DNA of 64,000 nucleotides, taken from Caenorhabditis elegans (lineage: Eukaryota; Nematoda; Chromadorea; Rhabditida; Rhabditidae). The DNA lies in assembly GCF_000002985.6 (NCBI RefSeq), contig NC_003281.10, forward strand, positions 3,906,001 to 3,970,000, read 5' to 3'. Each line of letters opens with the position of its first letter. Position 1 is the first letter of the stretch. Below the pieces are notes generated by a model. It searched no databases and was not told where the DNA came from. It saw only the letters and a list, made by a program, of their open reading frames with translations. The position numbers and the translations under genes were made by a program. Of the stretch, positions 33,301-47,800 are shown piece after piece.

Positions 33301-36300
33301 ATCGCGGTTCAAGCCTCATTTGATTATTTTCAAAAATTTGTAAATTTATTTTTTGCCAACAAAACCTACGAGATGCCGGCCGCTAACTAAATTTCAAATG
33401 ATAAAAGAATATTGTAGGATATTTAAAAGAAAAAACAAAAAACGAGAGACCACCTTCTACTGAATTTTTCTAGAAAAAAGATAACATCGGTTTCTCGAAA
33501 TTTTGCAGAAAAAAAAAATTTAAAATTCATTAATGACGTCACGAGTTGATGTTTAATGACGGCATTAGGAGGACCCACCCAGCGGTGTTGAATAATGCCG
33601 CTTTTCACGTGGCTTCAATAGGTTTCAGATAGCAAACAGAAGCATGTGAGAGGTCGAAAAAAACACAGAAACTAGGAAAAATTATAGTGTTTCAGGGCAG
33701 GTAGGCTGCCTACCACCGCCTATTTTTGTTTTTTTTTGTTGTGAGTTTGTTTGTAGATCTGCAAAACTCAATTTTATTTTTTTGAAAAATTAATTTATTT
33801 TTTTGAAAAATTAATAAAAAAGGTGATGCACGTGTACTTAGTCTTTTTAGTTTTTTTTGTTTTTTGGACCAAAAAAAATTATGAAAAAGATTTCAGATAT
33901 GAGAATTTAAAATAGATCAATTGTGGAGGAATTATATATTTTTTCAAAAGACCTTGAACTCTCCAAAAAAAGTATTGGACATTTTTTTTTATTTTTTAAA
34001 ATCTAGAATTAAAAAATGAGAAAAAATCCAGATACCACCCAGAAAACGCCTAGAGACAAGAAGAATCCGCTAAAAAATGTGACAAGTTCTGACCAAAAAG
34101 TCTTATATAAATTGAATTTATAGTCGCTTGACTAGTCATAAAGATGCGCAACTTTTACCAATTTTTGGTCAATTTTCGCTCAATTTCACCAATAAAATTC
34201 GTCAGAAAGGCTACTCAAATATTGATAAAAAACTTTTTTTATTTGAAGAATTTAGAGAAAATGTATAGTTTTCTAATTTGCAAGTGACAAGAAACAACAA
34301 TTTTCAACTTTTCAAGTATGCAGAATGTTAAGAGCAAATTTTTGAAGTGGGCTCATTTGTGTGTGCACCAATTTTTGGGGCTCATAACTAGACATAGACT
34401 AATTAAATTTGTGAAAAACGTTGGAACACTCACAGAAGGTTTTCAGAAAGTATGATAATGTAGGCGGTTTTTTGAAGCCAAGGTAATTGGTTTATGATTG
34501 CTGATTGAAAAAAAGTAAGAAAAAATGAAACGGTCTTTGATTCTAGGAAGTCTATTTTAGAAATTGAACTTGAGAAAACTTTAAAAAAAATTTTGAAAAA
34601 AGATAACCGAAAATTCTGGCAATTTTTGCAGTCAAAAAATTTCAGTTGCTTTCGGAAATAAATAAAAAAATTCTTATAATTTTCTAGATTTTTATTTGAA
34701 ATTCGAATTTGCTCCAAAATTTTTTTTTTAGCTGCAATTTTGTTTAGCTGTTGTCAACGGCTTCCATGGTCATACAAAATCATAAAAACTGAATTAGAAT
34801 TGGAAAAATTTTTTTGAGCACAAATTCTAGACCACCTATGAAAAAAGGACGTGAAAATATTTTCTGATCGTTTTTTTTAGTTCAAAGTGCTCCGGTTTTG
34901 CTAATTTCTTTGTAGGGACCTACTCTTTTAAATGACATATTTTGATCTGAATGAGAGTTGAAGTAAATTCCTCATAATAATAAAATCTCTTAGACTTCAA
35001 AAATTCAGATCTCAAACATTCGGAAAAATGGAGAAATTGTATCCAAATTGATCAATAAAAAAGGGCTAATAGTGCCCATTAATTTATACTTCCGCTGTCA
35101 GAAATTTAGACTACGGATATAAACTGAACGGGGCTCGGACGATAAATTTTTTTTGTTAAATAGAGGTCGAAAACACGAGGAATACGAATGACGTGTATGT
35201 ATGGCTAGAAGAAGCTCCCCCCTGAAGTACTCAGTTTTCCGATGTTCCTAATAGATAAAATGAGTACATGGCAACAACACGGATTAATTGGAATTCAACT
35301 GGAGCAAAGTATCAAAAGGTCAATTGTTGAAGAAAATTGAGATGCAGTGGGGGAGGAGATGGATCTATGTGCTCATGATTTTTGCACGATTTCCTTCAAA
35401 AACTAGAGAATTATGGGAAAATGTGTAGGAAGGAAACTCTAATTTGAAAATTTTCCGCCAACGCAGATAACATGTGTATTTTGAGATCAAAATTGTTTCA
35501 GATTGAAAATTAAAAAATTGACTGATCACTAAAACTTTAAAAACTCAATATTTTACGATTTTTGCGCCGAAAGCATACTGACCTCTCGACACGATGAAAT
35601 ATTATGGAAGCGAACGAAAGCTGTGCGCCTTTAAAACACTGCAATATCAAAATTCGAAATTTTTATAGATTTTTCACAGTAATTTTTCGATTTGTTAAAA
35701 TGTATTTTTTAATTTGAGATTGATAAAAATTCTAAGTTTGGAATTATAGCACTCTTTAAATTAAAAATTTTTCGCATTTATGAAAATGCGTTGTGTCGAG
35801 ACCAAGTTGGGGCCAAAATCGAAAAATTTCGCGGCTGGGTAATAAAATAAATGGCTAAATTTTTAGAGTGAAATTTTATATTTTCGAGCTTCTCAAAAAT
35901 TTGATTTTTTAAAACATTTAAAAAAGTGTTACAAAAATAATATAGCTACGAGGAAAAATGGTGCAAAAAGTGAAAAACGCTCGAGACTCAATTAGGAAGA
36001 TTTTGCATTAGAGATGCAAATTTCTTGGTGAATTCCTAGCTGAAATACATATTTTGTATATGAAATTTCCTTATAATATTCAACTATAACACTGAGAGTT
36101 GAGTACAAAAAGCAACATTTAACTTTTGAAAAAATAAAAAAAATGTTTTTGGCAACAACAAAAATGGCTTATTAGACTACGTTTAGCTCTTTGGAGTTTT
36201 CCGTTTTCCGAAAAGAATTACATGCTTTTTTGATTTCAAATTAAAAACGGAGAAAATTTATTTAAATTTGCCGAAAACCCCCCAAAAAATTGGGCGTAAC

Positions 36301-38560
36301 TTAATCAGTTGTTTGAAATTTGCTGGCCAAATTGAAAAAAAAACAGTTATCCGAATAATTTAAAATTTAAATGTTTATATATTTTAATAACTATCTATAC
36401 CAGAGTTTTGTAGAAAACAAAAATACATTAAAAATGCCAGACTATAATCACCTGAGCAATGGGGTCGCGCCTCATTTTATACTGGGAAGGAGGGATAATA
36501 GACAGACGTCTGAATTTTGGAGCAGCGGGAATCTTTCTGGAATCAGGGTGGCGAGGGTTCACATATTGTGATTTTAAACAAGAATTCTATGATTAATGTC
36601 GGTGACTTCTGAAAATCCGAGAATTTTCAGTAGATGTTGGAATCTTAGAACAGGAATAATTTGAAAATTAACATCAATAAAGGATGAAAAATAATTTCAA
36701 TGATTAACAGTAATCAATGCTCAGCTAGCTTCACAGTAAAACACATAACTTTATAAAAAAGTTGACTCAACACGGAACTTGAATAAAATGACGATGATGA
36801 CTTCTGAAAGTTTCTGTGCTTCTTCTGAAGCATTTTAAATGAAAAGTCATGAGAACTACTATTTGATGGAACATAGCAGAGCAGACATTTAATACTTGTG
36901 GCACCTCTTTTCATCCATCTTCCATTGTTTACTGACGACAACCCCAAGTGTAATTAAAATAAGTTGGAAGAAAAGAAGGAAAAGGAGGAGTTGAAAACTG
37001 GTAAAGTTATTCATGACCAAAGCAAGTAAATTAAATCTAGAGTAAAAACAGAAACTGGGCTGAAAATTCGGGCGCATCTCTTTTTGAACTTTATCGAAAT
37101 TGAGAGTAAATGCAAGAGGGCAATGTAATTGGTAGTAGTAGGACCCAGAAAAAGTGAGCAATAATTTTTATGCAGCCCAAAGATAGAAACTGTTTTCTGG
37201 CTAAACTTTTTTCAATTTCCTTCGGACAGTAGAAACGTAGGTGTCAAAGGCTTTTTTGAAAATTATAAATTTAGCGGAATAATAATCATCATTAAATTTT
37301 GGTTTAGGCACTGAAAACCAATGTTTTCCCCTAAATTTTTTTTGTTGATAAAATTACAGTTTCAATTTCTACCCGAAACTTCAAAAAGCTCTGTCTCGCG
37401 GAATGTTTTTTCAATTAAAAATTTACTTTCTCGCCCAAATAAATTTTTTTGAGTTTTAAAAATAGTGCAATACTTTTTTTTCCGCCAAAAATCTGTTAAA
37501 AAATTTCAAATTTGAATTATAACACCAATTTTTTTCGACGATCAATAAAATAATTTGATTTTAAAAATTTTGAATCCAAAAAGTATTTGCGAAAAAATTC
37601 AGAAAAATTAAACAAGTCGCAAATTTGACATGGTAAATTTTGAAAAATCAAATTTTTCTGCAGAGTATTTAAAAAAATGTGTCTAGAATGACTAATGTAT
37701 CTGCAAATAGCTAACGAATAGTCTGACATAGTCTGCCTCTGACTTAACTCAATTATTTGAAATTTGTATGAATGTATTAATAAATGAATAAGGGAAGTGG
37801 GGGTCCCCTTCCTTACTGCCACGCATCCTCCCACAACATTTTGTGCCCCCGAAACCCAAAAATTTGTCATATTTTGGGATGCGCTATTCATTGGTAATGA
37901 TTGATGAGAAATATACCGGGAAGAGCATATGGATGAGCTGAAAATTATTAAAAATGGGGGGAAGAGGGAGATCATATAGTCATGTTTTATGCGTGTGCAC
38001 CGCTAGTAGCCACATGCTAATCATCAAAAGCTAAAAGAAGGACAAAAGAGTGTGGGTATATAGACTTATAGACTTTTCATTCGAAAGGCGGAATTAAATA
38101 TCAAATATGAAATATGTAGGAATGACGTTTTAAGGGAGTATCTGAAGATTCCAATTGAAAGAAAAAATTTTGATTTTTGAGTTTTAAAAGGTTACCTAGC
38201 GATGTGTGCATAATACACTGAGCACAATGAGCTCATCGCGCAAAACGATCGTTAGCAATGCGCACATTGCGTTCATTTCAGGGTGTAACGGAGGCACAAC
38301 AGTTTTGGCGGGAAATTTCAAATTGTTCATTAAAATTATGCGGGGAGTTCTAGAATTAACAGAACAATATTGGTGAGAAGTTCAAAATTTTGAAAAATTT
38401 TTTTTTCGAAAATTTCGAAAAACTTAAAAAAAAATTCTGAAAAGTCCCGAAAACTTCTGAAACGGTCTTCAAAGTTGTGGAATATCTGGAAAGCTCAAAA
38501 ACTTCTAACTAATTGAACATTCTGGATTTTTTAGCATCCTTTTTAATCTTTTTGCTCTCT
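30319..38560. other. Gene desert, first part
   Basis: AT-rich DNA in which no open frame has convincing splice partners or a recognisable product. It contains dispersed GTAGGC-type phrases at about 32160-32210, 32548-32606 and 33697-33722. It also has a dyad repeat at 33264-33387, a 20-bp local tandem duplication at about 33777-33815 (TTTTTTTGAAAAATTAAT twice), and fragments with CTCTCGACACGATG and GCGCCTTTAAAACACTG near 35580-35650 and GTGTCGAGACC near 35794 that match repeats elsewhere in the window. Regulatory elements for nlp-10 or the Yippee-like gene could lie here but cannot be read from sequence alone. Confidence 0.5.
33264..33387. repeat. Short dyad repeat pair (GATGTCGGC ... GATGCCGGCCGC)
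   Basis: GATGTCGGCTGC at about 33264 and GAGATGCCGGCCGCT at about 33371 belong to the CCGACATCT/CCGGG family listed at 45871, 51521 and 57914. Confidence 0.4.
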
Positions 38561-41500
38561 TTTAAACACAATAAAACCAACGGACCAATCAGCGAAGTGC
38601 GCCACGCCCCTTGCCAGTCACTGATTGATCCACGCCTTTCGAGCACCGAGTTGTATACAAAACTGTGCAACACTTACCTATTTTCTGACTAGAAATACGT
38701 AATCAGAAAAAAATATGCAAGGAAGGAAAGTCGTGAAGTCAGGTGAAAATGAAAATAAAAGCATGAGCAATTGTTGAAATTCAGGTTGACTTGGAATGTC
38801 ACAAGGAACTTTTGATTGTTAATCACTTATTCTAAAAAGCAAGTCATAAAACACTGTTTTGTATTTTATAAAACAACTCAACATATGAAAATAAAAATGA
38901 CAAAACCAGCCACATTTTGTACAACTGAATGCGTGGGTGAAATCGGAACAAGATTGATTGTTCTGAAATGAAACATTTACAAAAACCATGAATATCAAAG
39001 TATTACAAGAAGACATATATTTTTGGAAAGTGGGGAGAATGCTTCAGAAAAAATGCAAAAGTTAATAGCATGAGCTCGTTCTAAATAATTGATTAGGAAA
39101 CAACATTTATTATGATTTATGAAGATATTTTTTTGGTGGATATAAAAATATAAAAACATGCAAAAATCTCAGAGAGCTCATTTTTTTCATTAAACTTGTT
39201 TTAACAAATCATTGCAAAATTAAAAAGTACAATTGTAACGTATTTTTTTAGTATTTTCAGCGCAGTAAACTTTTTTGAGAAGAATAATTTTTTAGTAGGT
39301 TTTCAGATTTTCAGCACAGAAAGCAACAACAAAAAAATTCAAAATTGTATTTCTAAAATTTGAAATTGCCGATTTTTGACTGGAAAATTTCGCATCAAAA
39401 ATGTTTTTATTTATTTTTTTTTATTGGTTTTTTAAAACAATTTTTTGAATGCAAATTCTGAACCGCTTATCAAAAAATTTATAAAAAAATTCACTTTTAC
39501 TTTTTCTGGCATTTGTTTTAGGTAGGAGCCAAAAAGTCAGCTCTTTAAAAATATTTAGATTTTGGTGCTCGAAGGACCACACATTAGAAGGAAACACGTG
39601 CCTACTATTATTCACTGAAACTCAATTACTCCCTTATCTACAGCACCATCTTCCAAGACTCTATTTAATTCTGCCAAAACATTTCTAATTCAATTACGAT
39701 TAGTACAGTTGAGTATAAATTTAAAAAAGTTTCAGGATTTTTCATCATCAAACAGTAATATTCAAATAAATTCGAAATTCAGCAAGATTTTGAGATTTCC
39801 TTTCGAAGGGTTTCGGCACTTTTAATCTACTGAATTTTTCTACAGAGAATGTTAATATTGCTTCTCGCTCTAGGAAATTTAGAACTTTAGTATTTTCGGA
39901 GATTTTACCAGATTATCCCACATTACAGGCAAAGCGATATTCAGATCACCTTTCATTGAAAAAATTGTATGAGGCTCAAATAAATGCTCGCGGAACTAAT
40001 TTCTATAAATAATTTACACTTATTTTTAAAAACACACTAGGACGAAAAACAAACTAAAAGATAACAAATTGAGGAACACTTTAAACCAACATCTTAACAT
40101 GTTAAGACCCCAAAACTTGAGCTTGTCTAGACGCTGATATTGTAGTTCAGAAGGGGATCTATGATATTCATAATATTTACGTCATTTCAGATACTTGTAG
40201 TGGAAGATAAAGTGATCCAGAATATCTGATGAGACACTTAATATCTCAAACGCCTACATGGAGGATAGATCAAAAATTGGGGAAACATTGGGCTTTCATA
40301 TAGGCCTACGAGGCAATCTATCGACTTTCAGTTTTTCAGTTCTACGACAAATTGCGGATCCTAGAAATTGCCGTGAACCTAAACATGGGAGCCTCATTAT
40401 ATACTACAAAACGTCGAAGAGATTTTTGTTCAAACTGAACAAATAGTTCATAAATCACAAATCTATTTCCTAAAAAGACTCAGGAATCTCGTGCTTCATT
40501 TTATCAAGATGTTGCTTCTTCACATATTCATGATTTCTTTCTTAAAGACCTTTTTTTCAGGAAAAACGCCTAAAAATCTTCTTACAATACAATGAGAAAA
40601 ATGAAAAATTCAGCGGATAAGGATGTTTTCCGTTATATTTTCGGACTCTTCTTACCCTCGCTAATGGGGTTTTCACAGAAAAAATACACAACAAAAAGTG
40701 TAAATTCAGAAGGTTGTTGAATTATCACCAGTATTAAGTTAAATTTCAAATTTGCGCAAAACTGAGAAGAGTGCCAACCAATCGGTGATTCGGTACGGGC
40801 TTGGCCAACTTTAAAACTTTTGGTGACAAAATGCCTTTGCCTACTTTTTACCTATACGGCGGCCTACTGCCTCGAACTTACTACAAGTAAATTTAAACGG
40901 GCCAGAGTTAATTCCGTTAAAATAAGCCGTCGGCAGGTATGCAGGCATGAAACTGACTATTTTGGGATACGGTCGAAGAAGTGGACAGCGAGACTCGATT
41001 GTGTATTTTCACCTCTACTTGCCGGAATCCCACGATAAAAGGAAAGAACCTATGGGGCTCTTATTAATCCTGCCGAGCAGAAGAAAAATGCTGAAGCCAA
41101 GTTGTATTGCTCCTTATCTTATCACTTCTCAAATAAAATGTTCGATTTGAGGGCAATAGTCTTCTAGAAGTCAGAAATTATTGTTTTTGGCAAGGAATGC
41201 CTCGATATCACCTGCAATGCAGGTCCTGCATTTCTGGAACGGGAAAATGAAAACAAAGGGAAAAAATCAAAAGTTAAGGGGCTGAAAATGGATTAGTCAC
41301 ACAATTAAATGATGAAAAGAAGAGAAAATGAATTGTTAAGTACAAATTAAACCTTGCTCCCGTGTCTCATCTTTTGTCTTTGAAACAAAAATGATCTACG
41401 CTGTAAGCGGAAAAATATGTGCTTTGTTTTCAGCTTGACAGTACAGAAAAAAGAATTTGCTCCATGCGAGAGTAGTGAAAGATGTTTTCTGAAGTAAATT

Positions 41501-44030
41501 TTTCGTGAAACTTCGGGCTAGGCAAACAATTACTGTAGAAAACCTCACTCTATGATTCTATGAAAAATATTTTAAACCTATTTGTAAATAAAATTCAATA
41601 AATTTTACACTTTGTTGTAAAGCTAGAAAAATCTGTTAGCTAGAGAAAAAATACAATACCATCATTAAAAATAACAAACATTGCCCCAGTCAAATCTGAT
41701 CTCAAAAAGAAAAAAAAACCCGATATCGCAACGTCTCCAGAGAAAATCTCTTCCTCTGAAAGAAGGGGAGAATCTTTTAATTATATTTTTCTTCTGTTTC
41801 CACCGTTTTTTCTAAACCAAAACACAATGCGGAGGAGGCAACATCAAGATTGTTCTTTCAATTTCATATTATTCGTCTCTAGGAGGCCAAGATGTTGTCA
41901 AGTTCACTCACTCAATAAACCAAATTTAGTTTAAACCACTAGAAAAAAACGTTTTCAGATATCAAGTCAGTTTTCTAGTTTTTAACATGAAAAATATTGG
42001 TTTTCAGTCTTAAAATGACCAAAAAAAATCGATTGTGTATTTTCAAGTATTTTTAAAATTTTCTCACTATCAGCAAATTTTTTTTGACGGCTTAAAATTT
42101 CGAATATAGAAGGTTATTGAAAAACTTCCTTTTTTAGTTGGGCAAATTTTCAGACATTCCCGCAAAAACGATCAAAAAAATTTTCAATGATCGATTTGTA
42201 GTTCAATTTTAGACTTTCAGCCGTTTTCTTACGGGCTATCAAGTTTACTTTACTGAAAATTTTGTGAAAATGTAGCAAATGTTTAAAATTAGAAAAAAAA
42301 CAAAAAAAAATTATTTGTGCAGGAATTCTAAAATATTTCAGCCCTTTGAATTTTATTGCCAAATCGAAAAAAAAACCTTTATTCCAAAAATTCATAAAGA
42401 TTCAATTAATTTTTTGATAGTTATATTCGATATACTGAGATCACTCACTATCAGTGTTTAAAAATAACAAGTTCAGCAGAAATAGTTAACCATAAGAGAA
42501 TATCGAAAATAGAATCCGTGACTGCATTCTACAGATTGGTTGATAATATTCCCACTAGTGAAAGTCCATTTTTATGAAGTCAATTTTTGAATTGACTTTT
42601 TTAAAAAATCACAAAAAATTTCAAATAAACTAGCAATAAATTGCAAATATTTGCATTTAATAAAACTTAAAATTAACCCATTCGTATATCTCCACTAAAA
42701 ATAATAAAAATTTCGAGGTGCTGCTGGTCAATTGTTATTTTTACGTTCTCATCATTAGGCAATCAAACGAATTTTATTCGAGGAAAAATACGGATTTTTA
42801 GCATAAATAAAAAACAGATTCAAACTTCAACTGTCTGGAACTTGAATGGTTTATTAATTAATTAAATAAAAACGGCTTTCAGAGAAGTAGTCAAAATTCA
42901 GAACAATCAATGACTGAACAAAATTTAGCATAGAAATATTATATCATCAATGTCTTTTGTAATGCCCATTTAATGCATGAAAAATATAAGACATCATGCT
43001 ATAATTTTGGGCCCTGTGAATTCTGAATTTCAAGAAAATTTTATATAACTGTAAATTAAAGGAATCCATAATATGATGCACACATTCCTTAAATTCAGAG
43101 ACTGAAGGAAATAACTAACATCTGTTTGCACGGGCCTTCCATGTACAGTTCAAGATATGAAATTTCATAATATATGTACAATTTGAAATTTTAAAAAAGC
43201 ACTGTGGTCGAGATCGTTGCGAGACCCAACCAGAAAAGTAGCGAAAATTCTCAGAAAATTATTTTCAGTTCAAATAAAACCAAGTGCAATTTTTTTTTAA
43301 TTTTTTAAAATTTATTTGTTTTAGAAAGAGGTGTTACTCAACTTCGCCACTTTTTTGAAAGTTTTCTTTCTCAATAGTATTTTTAGTCTACTTATATATG
43401 TTTCAAATATCGATATTTGAACCTTGTAAAGATTCGAGCATGCAACAGTGCTTTAAAATTATCCAAAAATCCACTTTCTGAAACAAAATAAACAATTTTC
43501 CAAATTTTCTTGAAAAGTTTTACTATGATATTTGGTTATTTTTGCACCATAGGAGTAGTTTTTAACAAGTTTTCCCCTCTGTATTAATTTTTGTGAATAA
43601 TTTTTCAGAACTTTTCATGCAAATTTTCTGCGGTTAAATATTCAGAGCACCCAGAACAGAGTCGCCATTCCCCTTTGTCTCCCTATTGTTCCAGCCAGAA
43701 GTATCATCAATTTCGTATTCAATTGTTTACCAGATGCTCTCGTATTTTCCTTATTCTTTTTCCATTTCAGCTCTCTGCGTCTCTTCGTACTACGTTCTAT
43801 TTCTCGTTTTTGTTTTCCCAATCTGAGGGGTTCCCACACAGAAACTGGTACCGACGTAATTTTCGTGTGTAAAAATTGAACCGAAAATAGGACCAAAAAT
43901 GAATAAAATGGGAGGAAAGAGGGCTGTGAGAGCAGGAGAGTACAGAGAATGTGCAAAACCTTTGTTGTTTGTGCCCCATTCATAAAATGGTCCTTTTGGA
44001 CTTATTACATGCCGTACCGTGGAGCCCCTC
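38561..44030. other. Gene desert, second part
   Basis: No supported exon. A GC-richer block at about 38575-38650 includes ACCAATCAGCGAAGTGCGCCACGCC and TGATTGATCCACGCC, which could be regulatory or a repeat fragment. Near 40800-40960 there is another GC-richer patch. Another block at about 43640-44030 is rich in pyrimidines and has small open frames on both strands without splice partners. The rest is AT-rich with many A and T runs. Confidence 0.45.
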
Positions 44031-44036
44031 CCCAAA

Positions 44037-44855
44037 TTTGGTCCTCTTTCAGAATTTAAAAACATTATTTCAATTACTTCCAAAACTGCCTAGTTTAAGC
44101 AGAAATAGTGAATTTTACCTTTCAGAGCACATTTTTAAATTAAATGAAATAGGCCATTTATATGCCAAATTAATAGATTTTCCATACTTTGAAAATTAAT
44201 ATCTGACTTCAAACTAATTTTTTTGAAAATCCCTGTAGCCATTTTATTGCAAATTTGGTCCTCTTTCAGAATTTAAAAACAATATTCCAAAAACTTCCAA
44301 AACCGCCGAGTTTAAGCAGAAATTGTGAATTTACATTTTAGAGCACATTTTTAAATTAAATGAAATAGGCCATTTTTATGCCAAATTAGTAGATTTTCCA
44401 AACTTTGAAAAATTAATATCTGGCTTCAAACTAATTTTTTGAAAATCCCTGTAGCCATTTTATTGCAAATTTTGTCCTTTTTCAGAATTTGAAAACAATG
44501 TTCCAAAAACTTCCAAAACCGCCGAGTTTAAGCAGAAATTGTGAATTTACATTTTAGAGCACATTTTTAAATTAAATGAAATAGGCCATTTTTATGTCAA
44601 ATTAGTAGATTTTCCAAACTTTGAAAATTAATATCTGGCTTCAAACTAATTTTTTTGAAAATCCCAAAAAAAACTTCCAAAACCGCCGAGTTTAAGCAGA
44701 AATAGTGAATTTTACATTTTAGAGCAAATTTTTAAATTAAATGAAATAGGCCATTTTTATGTCAAATTAGTAGATTTTCCAAACTTTGAAAATTAATATC
44801 TGGCTTCAAACTAATTTTTTTGAAAATCCCCGTAGCCATTTTATTGCAAATCCAA
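44037..44855. repeat. Tandem repeat, ~216-bp unit, four copies
   Basis: The phrase CTTTCAGAATTT (variant TTTTTCAGAATTTG) starts units at about 44045, 44262 and 44478. Each continues with CTTCCAAAACCGCCGAGTTT, AAATTAAATGAAATAGGCCA, TAGATTTTCC and TCCCTGTAGCCATTTTATTG. The fourth copy begins near 44663 and lacks the first ~55 bp. Copies 2 to 4 are more alike than copy 1, which suggests stepwise duplication from the right. No reading frame is conserved through the units. Confidence 0.92.
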
Positions 44856-47800
44856 TCGTTGACATTTACCAAAAATGCATGAATTATTGAGAAATTGAAA
44901 CTTGGTAATTATCAGATTTGTCAGATTGCCGAAAATTTTCGATAAACTGGAAATTTTAAACACTCGTATTTTTAGTTTCCCGATAAAATTGTTTTTAAAC
45001 AATCCTAGTTTTTCACCATGCTGGGTGCAAATTTTCTCCTCGACTTCATCCACATGATTTTTAATAATAATACTCGTATTATAGTTATTTGCATAATCCA
45101 GTTTTTGGTTAAAAAACTAACAGAGAAAATGCACACATCTGTGTGTTTTGTTGTTTTTCTCTAAACACACTTTTCTATTTTTTCTAACACAAGAAAATCA
45201 GCTGATACGACTTAATATTTGACTTTCTGAACAAAATGTATATTTGTTCAACGGTTGGAAGTAGTATAAAAGATGAGATTATCTGAAACTGTTTTCTTTT
45301 TTTTAGGAAGAATATTGTATCAGGGGTGCCAATTAGTTCCAGGTCAAAATTCATAACTTTTTTCGCTCCTTTCGATTTTTTTGAAACTGTGAACCATGAT
45401 TTTTCGTATGACGAGAGGCACAAAAATTTTCTATGAATAAGGTGTAGGCAGGCACGTCGGAAAACTTTCCTATCTATCAGAAAGGCCCCACATTCCCAAT
45501 AGTCAAGAAATTTTTTCCTCGATTCCTCAGCTGGTATTTTTCCTATCGAGTATTTATAAAAACTTGTCTATTACTCAGACATATTTACTATTTTATGAAT
45601 ATCCTGTCACTCTGTCTGTCCCTTGTGTTTTCTTTTCTTAGAATATGAACTCAAATCAGCTGAATGCGGACATGCTGAAAATTTTGGGTTTAGTTTTTGC
45701 CAGATTTCCGATTTTTATATAACAAATTTGTTGAAAAGGTTATTTTCCAAAAGTTTATTACTAGAAAAGTTAACTATCTTTTTGGACGGTATTTTTAGGC
45801 TTTTTTAAATAGAAATGATATCAACCTGTAAAAATGGGCTGAAAGTGAGAATCTCTCTGTCCAAAGTAGTACCCGACATCTGCCGGGTTCTGCTACTCAT
45901 TATGGTACCCGGCAGATGTCGACCACTTAACTATACTAGCTTTTAAGAATGCCTTCGTCAGTTCAAAACACAAATAAGAACTTGCAAAAAGTGCAGATAA
46001 AGTTGTTTTCATTAGTTGTTAATATCTCAGAAATCAAATTTGCAAGTTTTTCCTCCTTGACCTGAAATCAAAAATCTAGTGGTCAGATGTGTATGCATGT
46101 TTATTTATCCGATTCTCTGACTTCATTTTTCCATCTGATCCTCTTGATCAACCCCCTATTGACTCTTGTCCTCTTGTCGATCGAAAATTGTTTGAGTTTT
46201 ACGCTCCTCTTCTCTCAACCGTTTCATTTTCTCAACAACAACACATGATTGCAACACAAAACGTTTCTCGCTTTCTCTCTTCGTAAGATAAGAAATATGA
46301 TGATTGTTATATCAGTGTCTGTCCAGTTTTGAAGTCTGTTCCATGTTTTCCAACTGGTTTTAACTGGTGGCCTAGATTCGATCATTCAGTGGAACTAATT
46401 AATGTAATACTTCCGTTATTGTCAGTTGATTGAATAATTTGTGACAATATATATTGTGATCTAAAAGCTTTTGGCCTTTGCGCCTTTTTTTGTTAAAGAT
46501 CTTGCCGGTTGTTTAATTTATCAAAAAGTTGTTAACCAATAAATTAAACTAATTTTTCTCTATTTTTGTAGTTCAACATTTTCTGATATTTTGGAAATTA
46601 GGCGAGTTATGCTGTCAAAAAGTTCTAGTTTTTACATGAAATTTGACAACAAAACAGTGTTTTTTAGAGTTCATGAGTGCAGTACCTGAAAATTTGGCAT
46701 TTTTTGTAACTTTTCCTTTGTTCTAATGTTTTTTAATAATTTAGTTGTTAAAGCAAAATTTTTTAAAATTATTTTTGCAAAGTTGGTTTGGAAATTACCT
46801 AATCCGTAATAGTGTTCGCTTTGCTTTGTTCGAAAAATACCAAAACAAAAATGGTATACTTCCAATTAAATACATTCATAAGAGACCAACATGACCAAAT
46901 ATATTAAAATAAAACACTCCAGATACTTATAGTTTTTCCAAATATTTTGGGCAAAACTATTTTTCTCTGGCCGACTTCCGAAATTTTGAGATGAAAAAAT
47001 TTTGGAAAAATTGTAGAACAAAAACTTTACGACATTTTCCTAATAGAAACCCCTAGTTTTTGAGTTAATCTTGTTGGAAAACTCGAAATTTCTGAAAACA
47101 CGATTTTGGTTCGAATTATGGCCGGCATTATAAGTTTCATTTTAGAAGAACCAAACTTCCCCAAGTATTTTTACATGGTTCTTAAAAATTTGTACTAACC
47201 TCCTGTGTATTTCTAGACTAGTAGACACCAACCAACGTCCCATCATTCGTTTTCCCATGTGATGTATCAATTTTGCAGCAGTCTCACCTCGTGCTGCTTC
47301 AGCCGAAAAAGTCACAAGTGTGTGCCCTCGTATCGTCCGTTCTGATCTACCCAAATGTCCATCTGTCTTTCTTTTTTCAAAAACTCAGCTGACTTGATTG
47401 ATTTGACCACCCCGAGGGGAGACATAAAAGATGTTCCATTGGGTGGTTCCAGGTACGAAAAGTGTGCGTGCTGCCCTGCGGACGGGTGCAGCGCCCCCAG
47501 CGCCTCGGATTGAATCAATCAGCTGTCTGCGTTTCGTCTTTGTCCGGCTGCGTCTGTGAACTCTCTCATAGTGTTCTTTTTCTCTCGTTTTCTGTCTCTC
47601 ACGACTTTTCGGAAGAGAAGAGAAAAAGGCACACGAAGAAAATGTGGAGAATATTGACCAGCACAGCCTTGCTTTCCAAAATATTCTCCAAAAAAGCCAA
47701 TTTCCTCCTCTTGCAAGATGTACAGTCGTATAGTTTTTAGGAATTTGTTTCGTTTTTGAAAAAAAAATGGTGGTGGACTACACTTTTCTCTCACTGTTTT

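Noticed and set aside
37517..37975. 152-codon minus-strand open frame in the desert
   Set aside because: AT-rich, Phe/Ile/Ser/Lys-rich translation with no motif; composition fits translated non-coding DNA and no exon structure surrounds it.
47105..47130. GGTTCGAAT, resembling a tRNA B box
   Set aside because: No A box at the right distance upstream and no cloverleaf can be drawn; no tRNA gene was found in the window.
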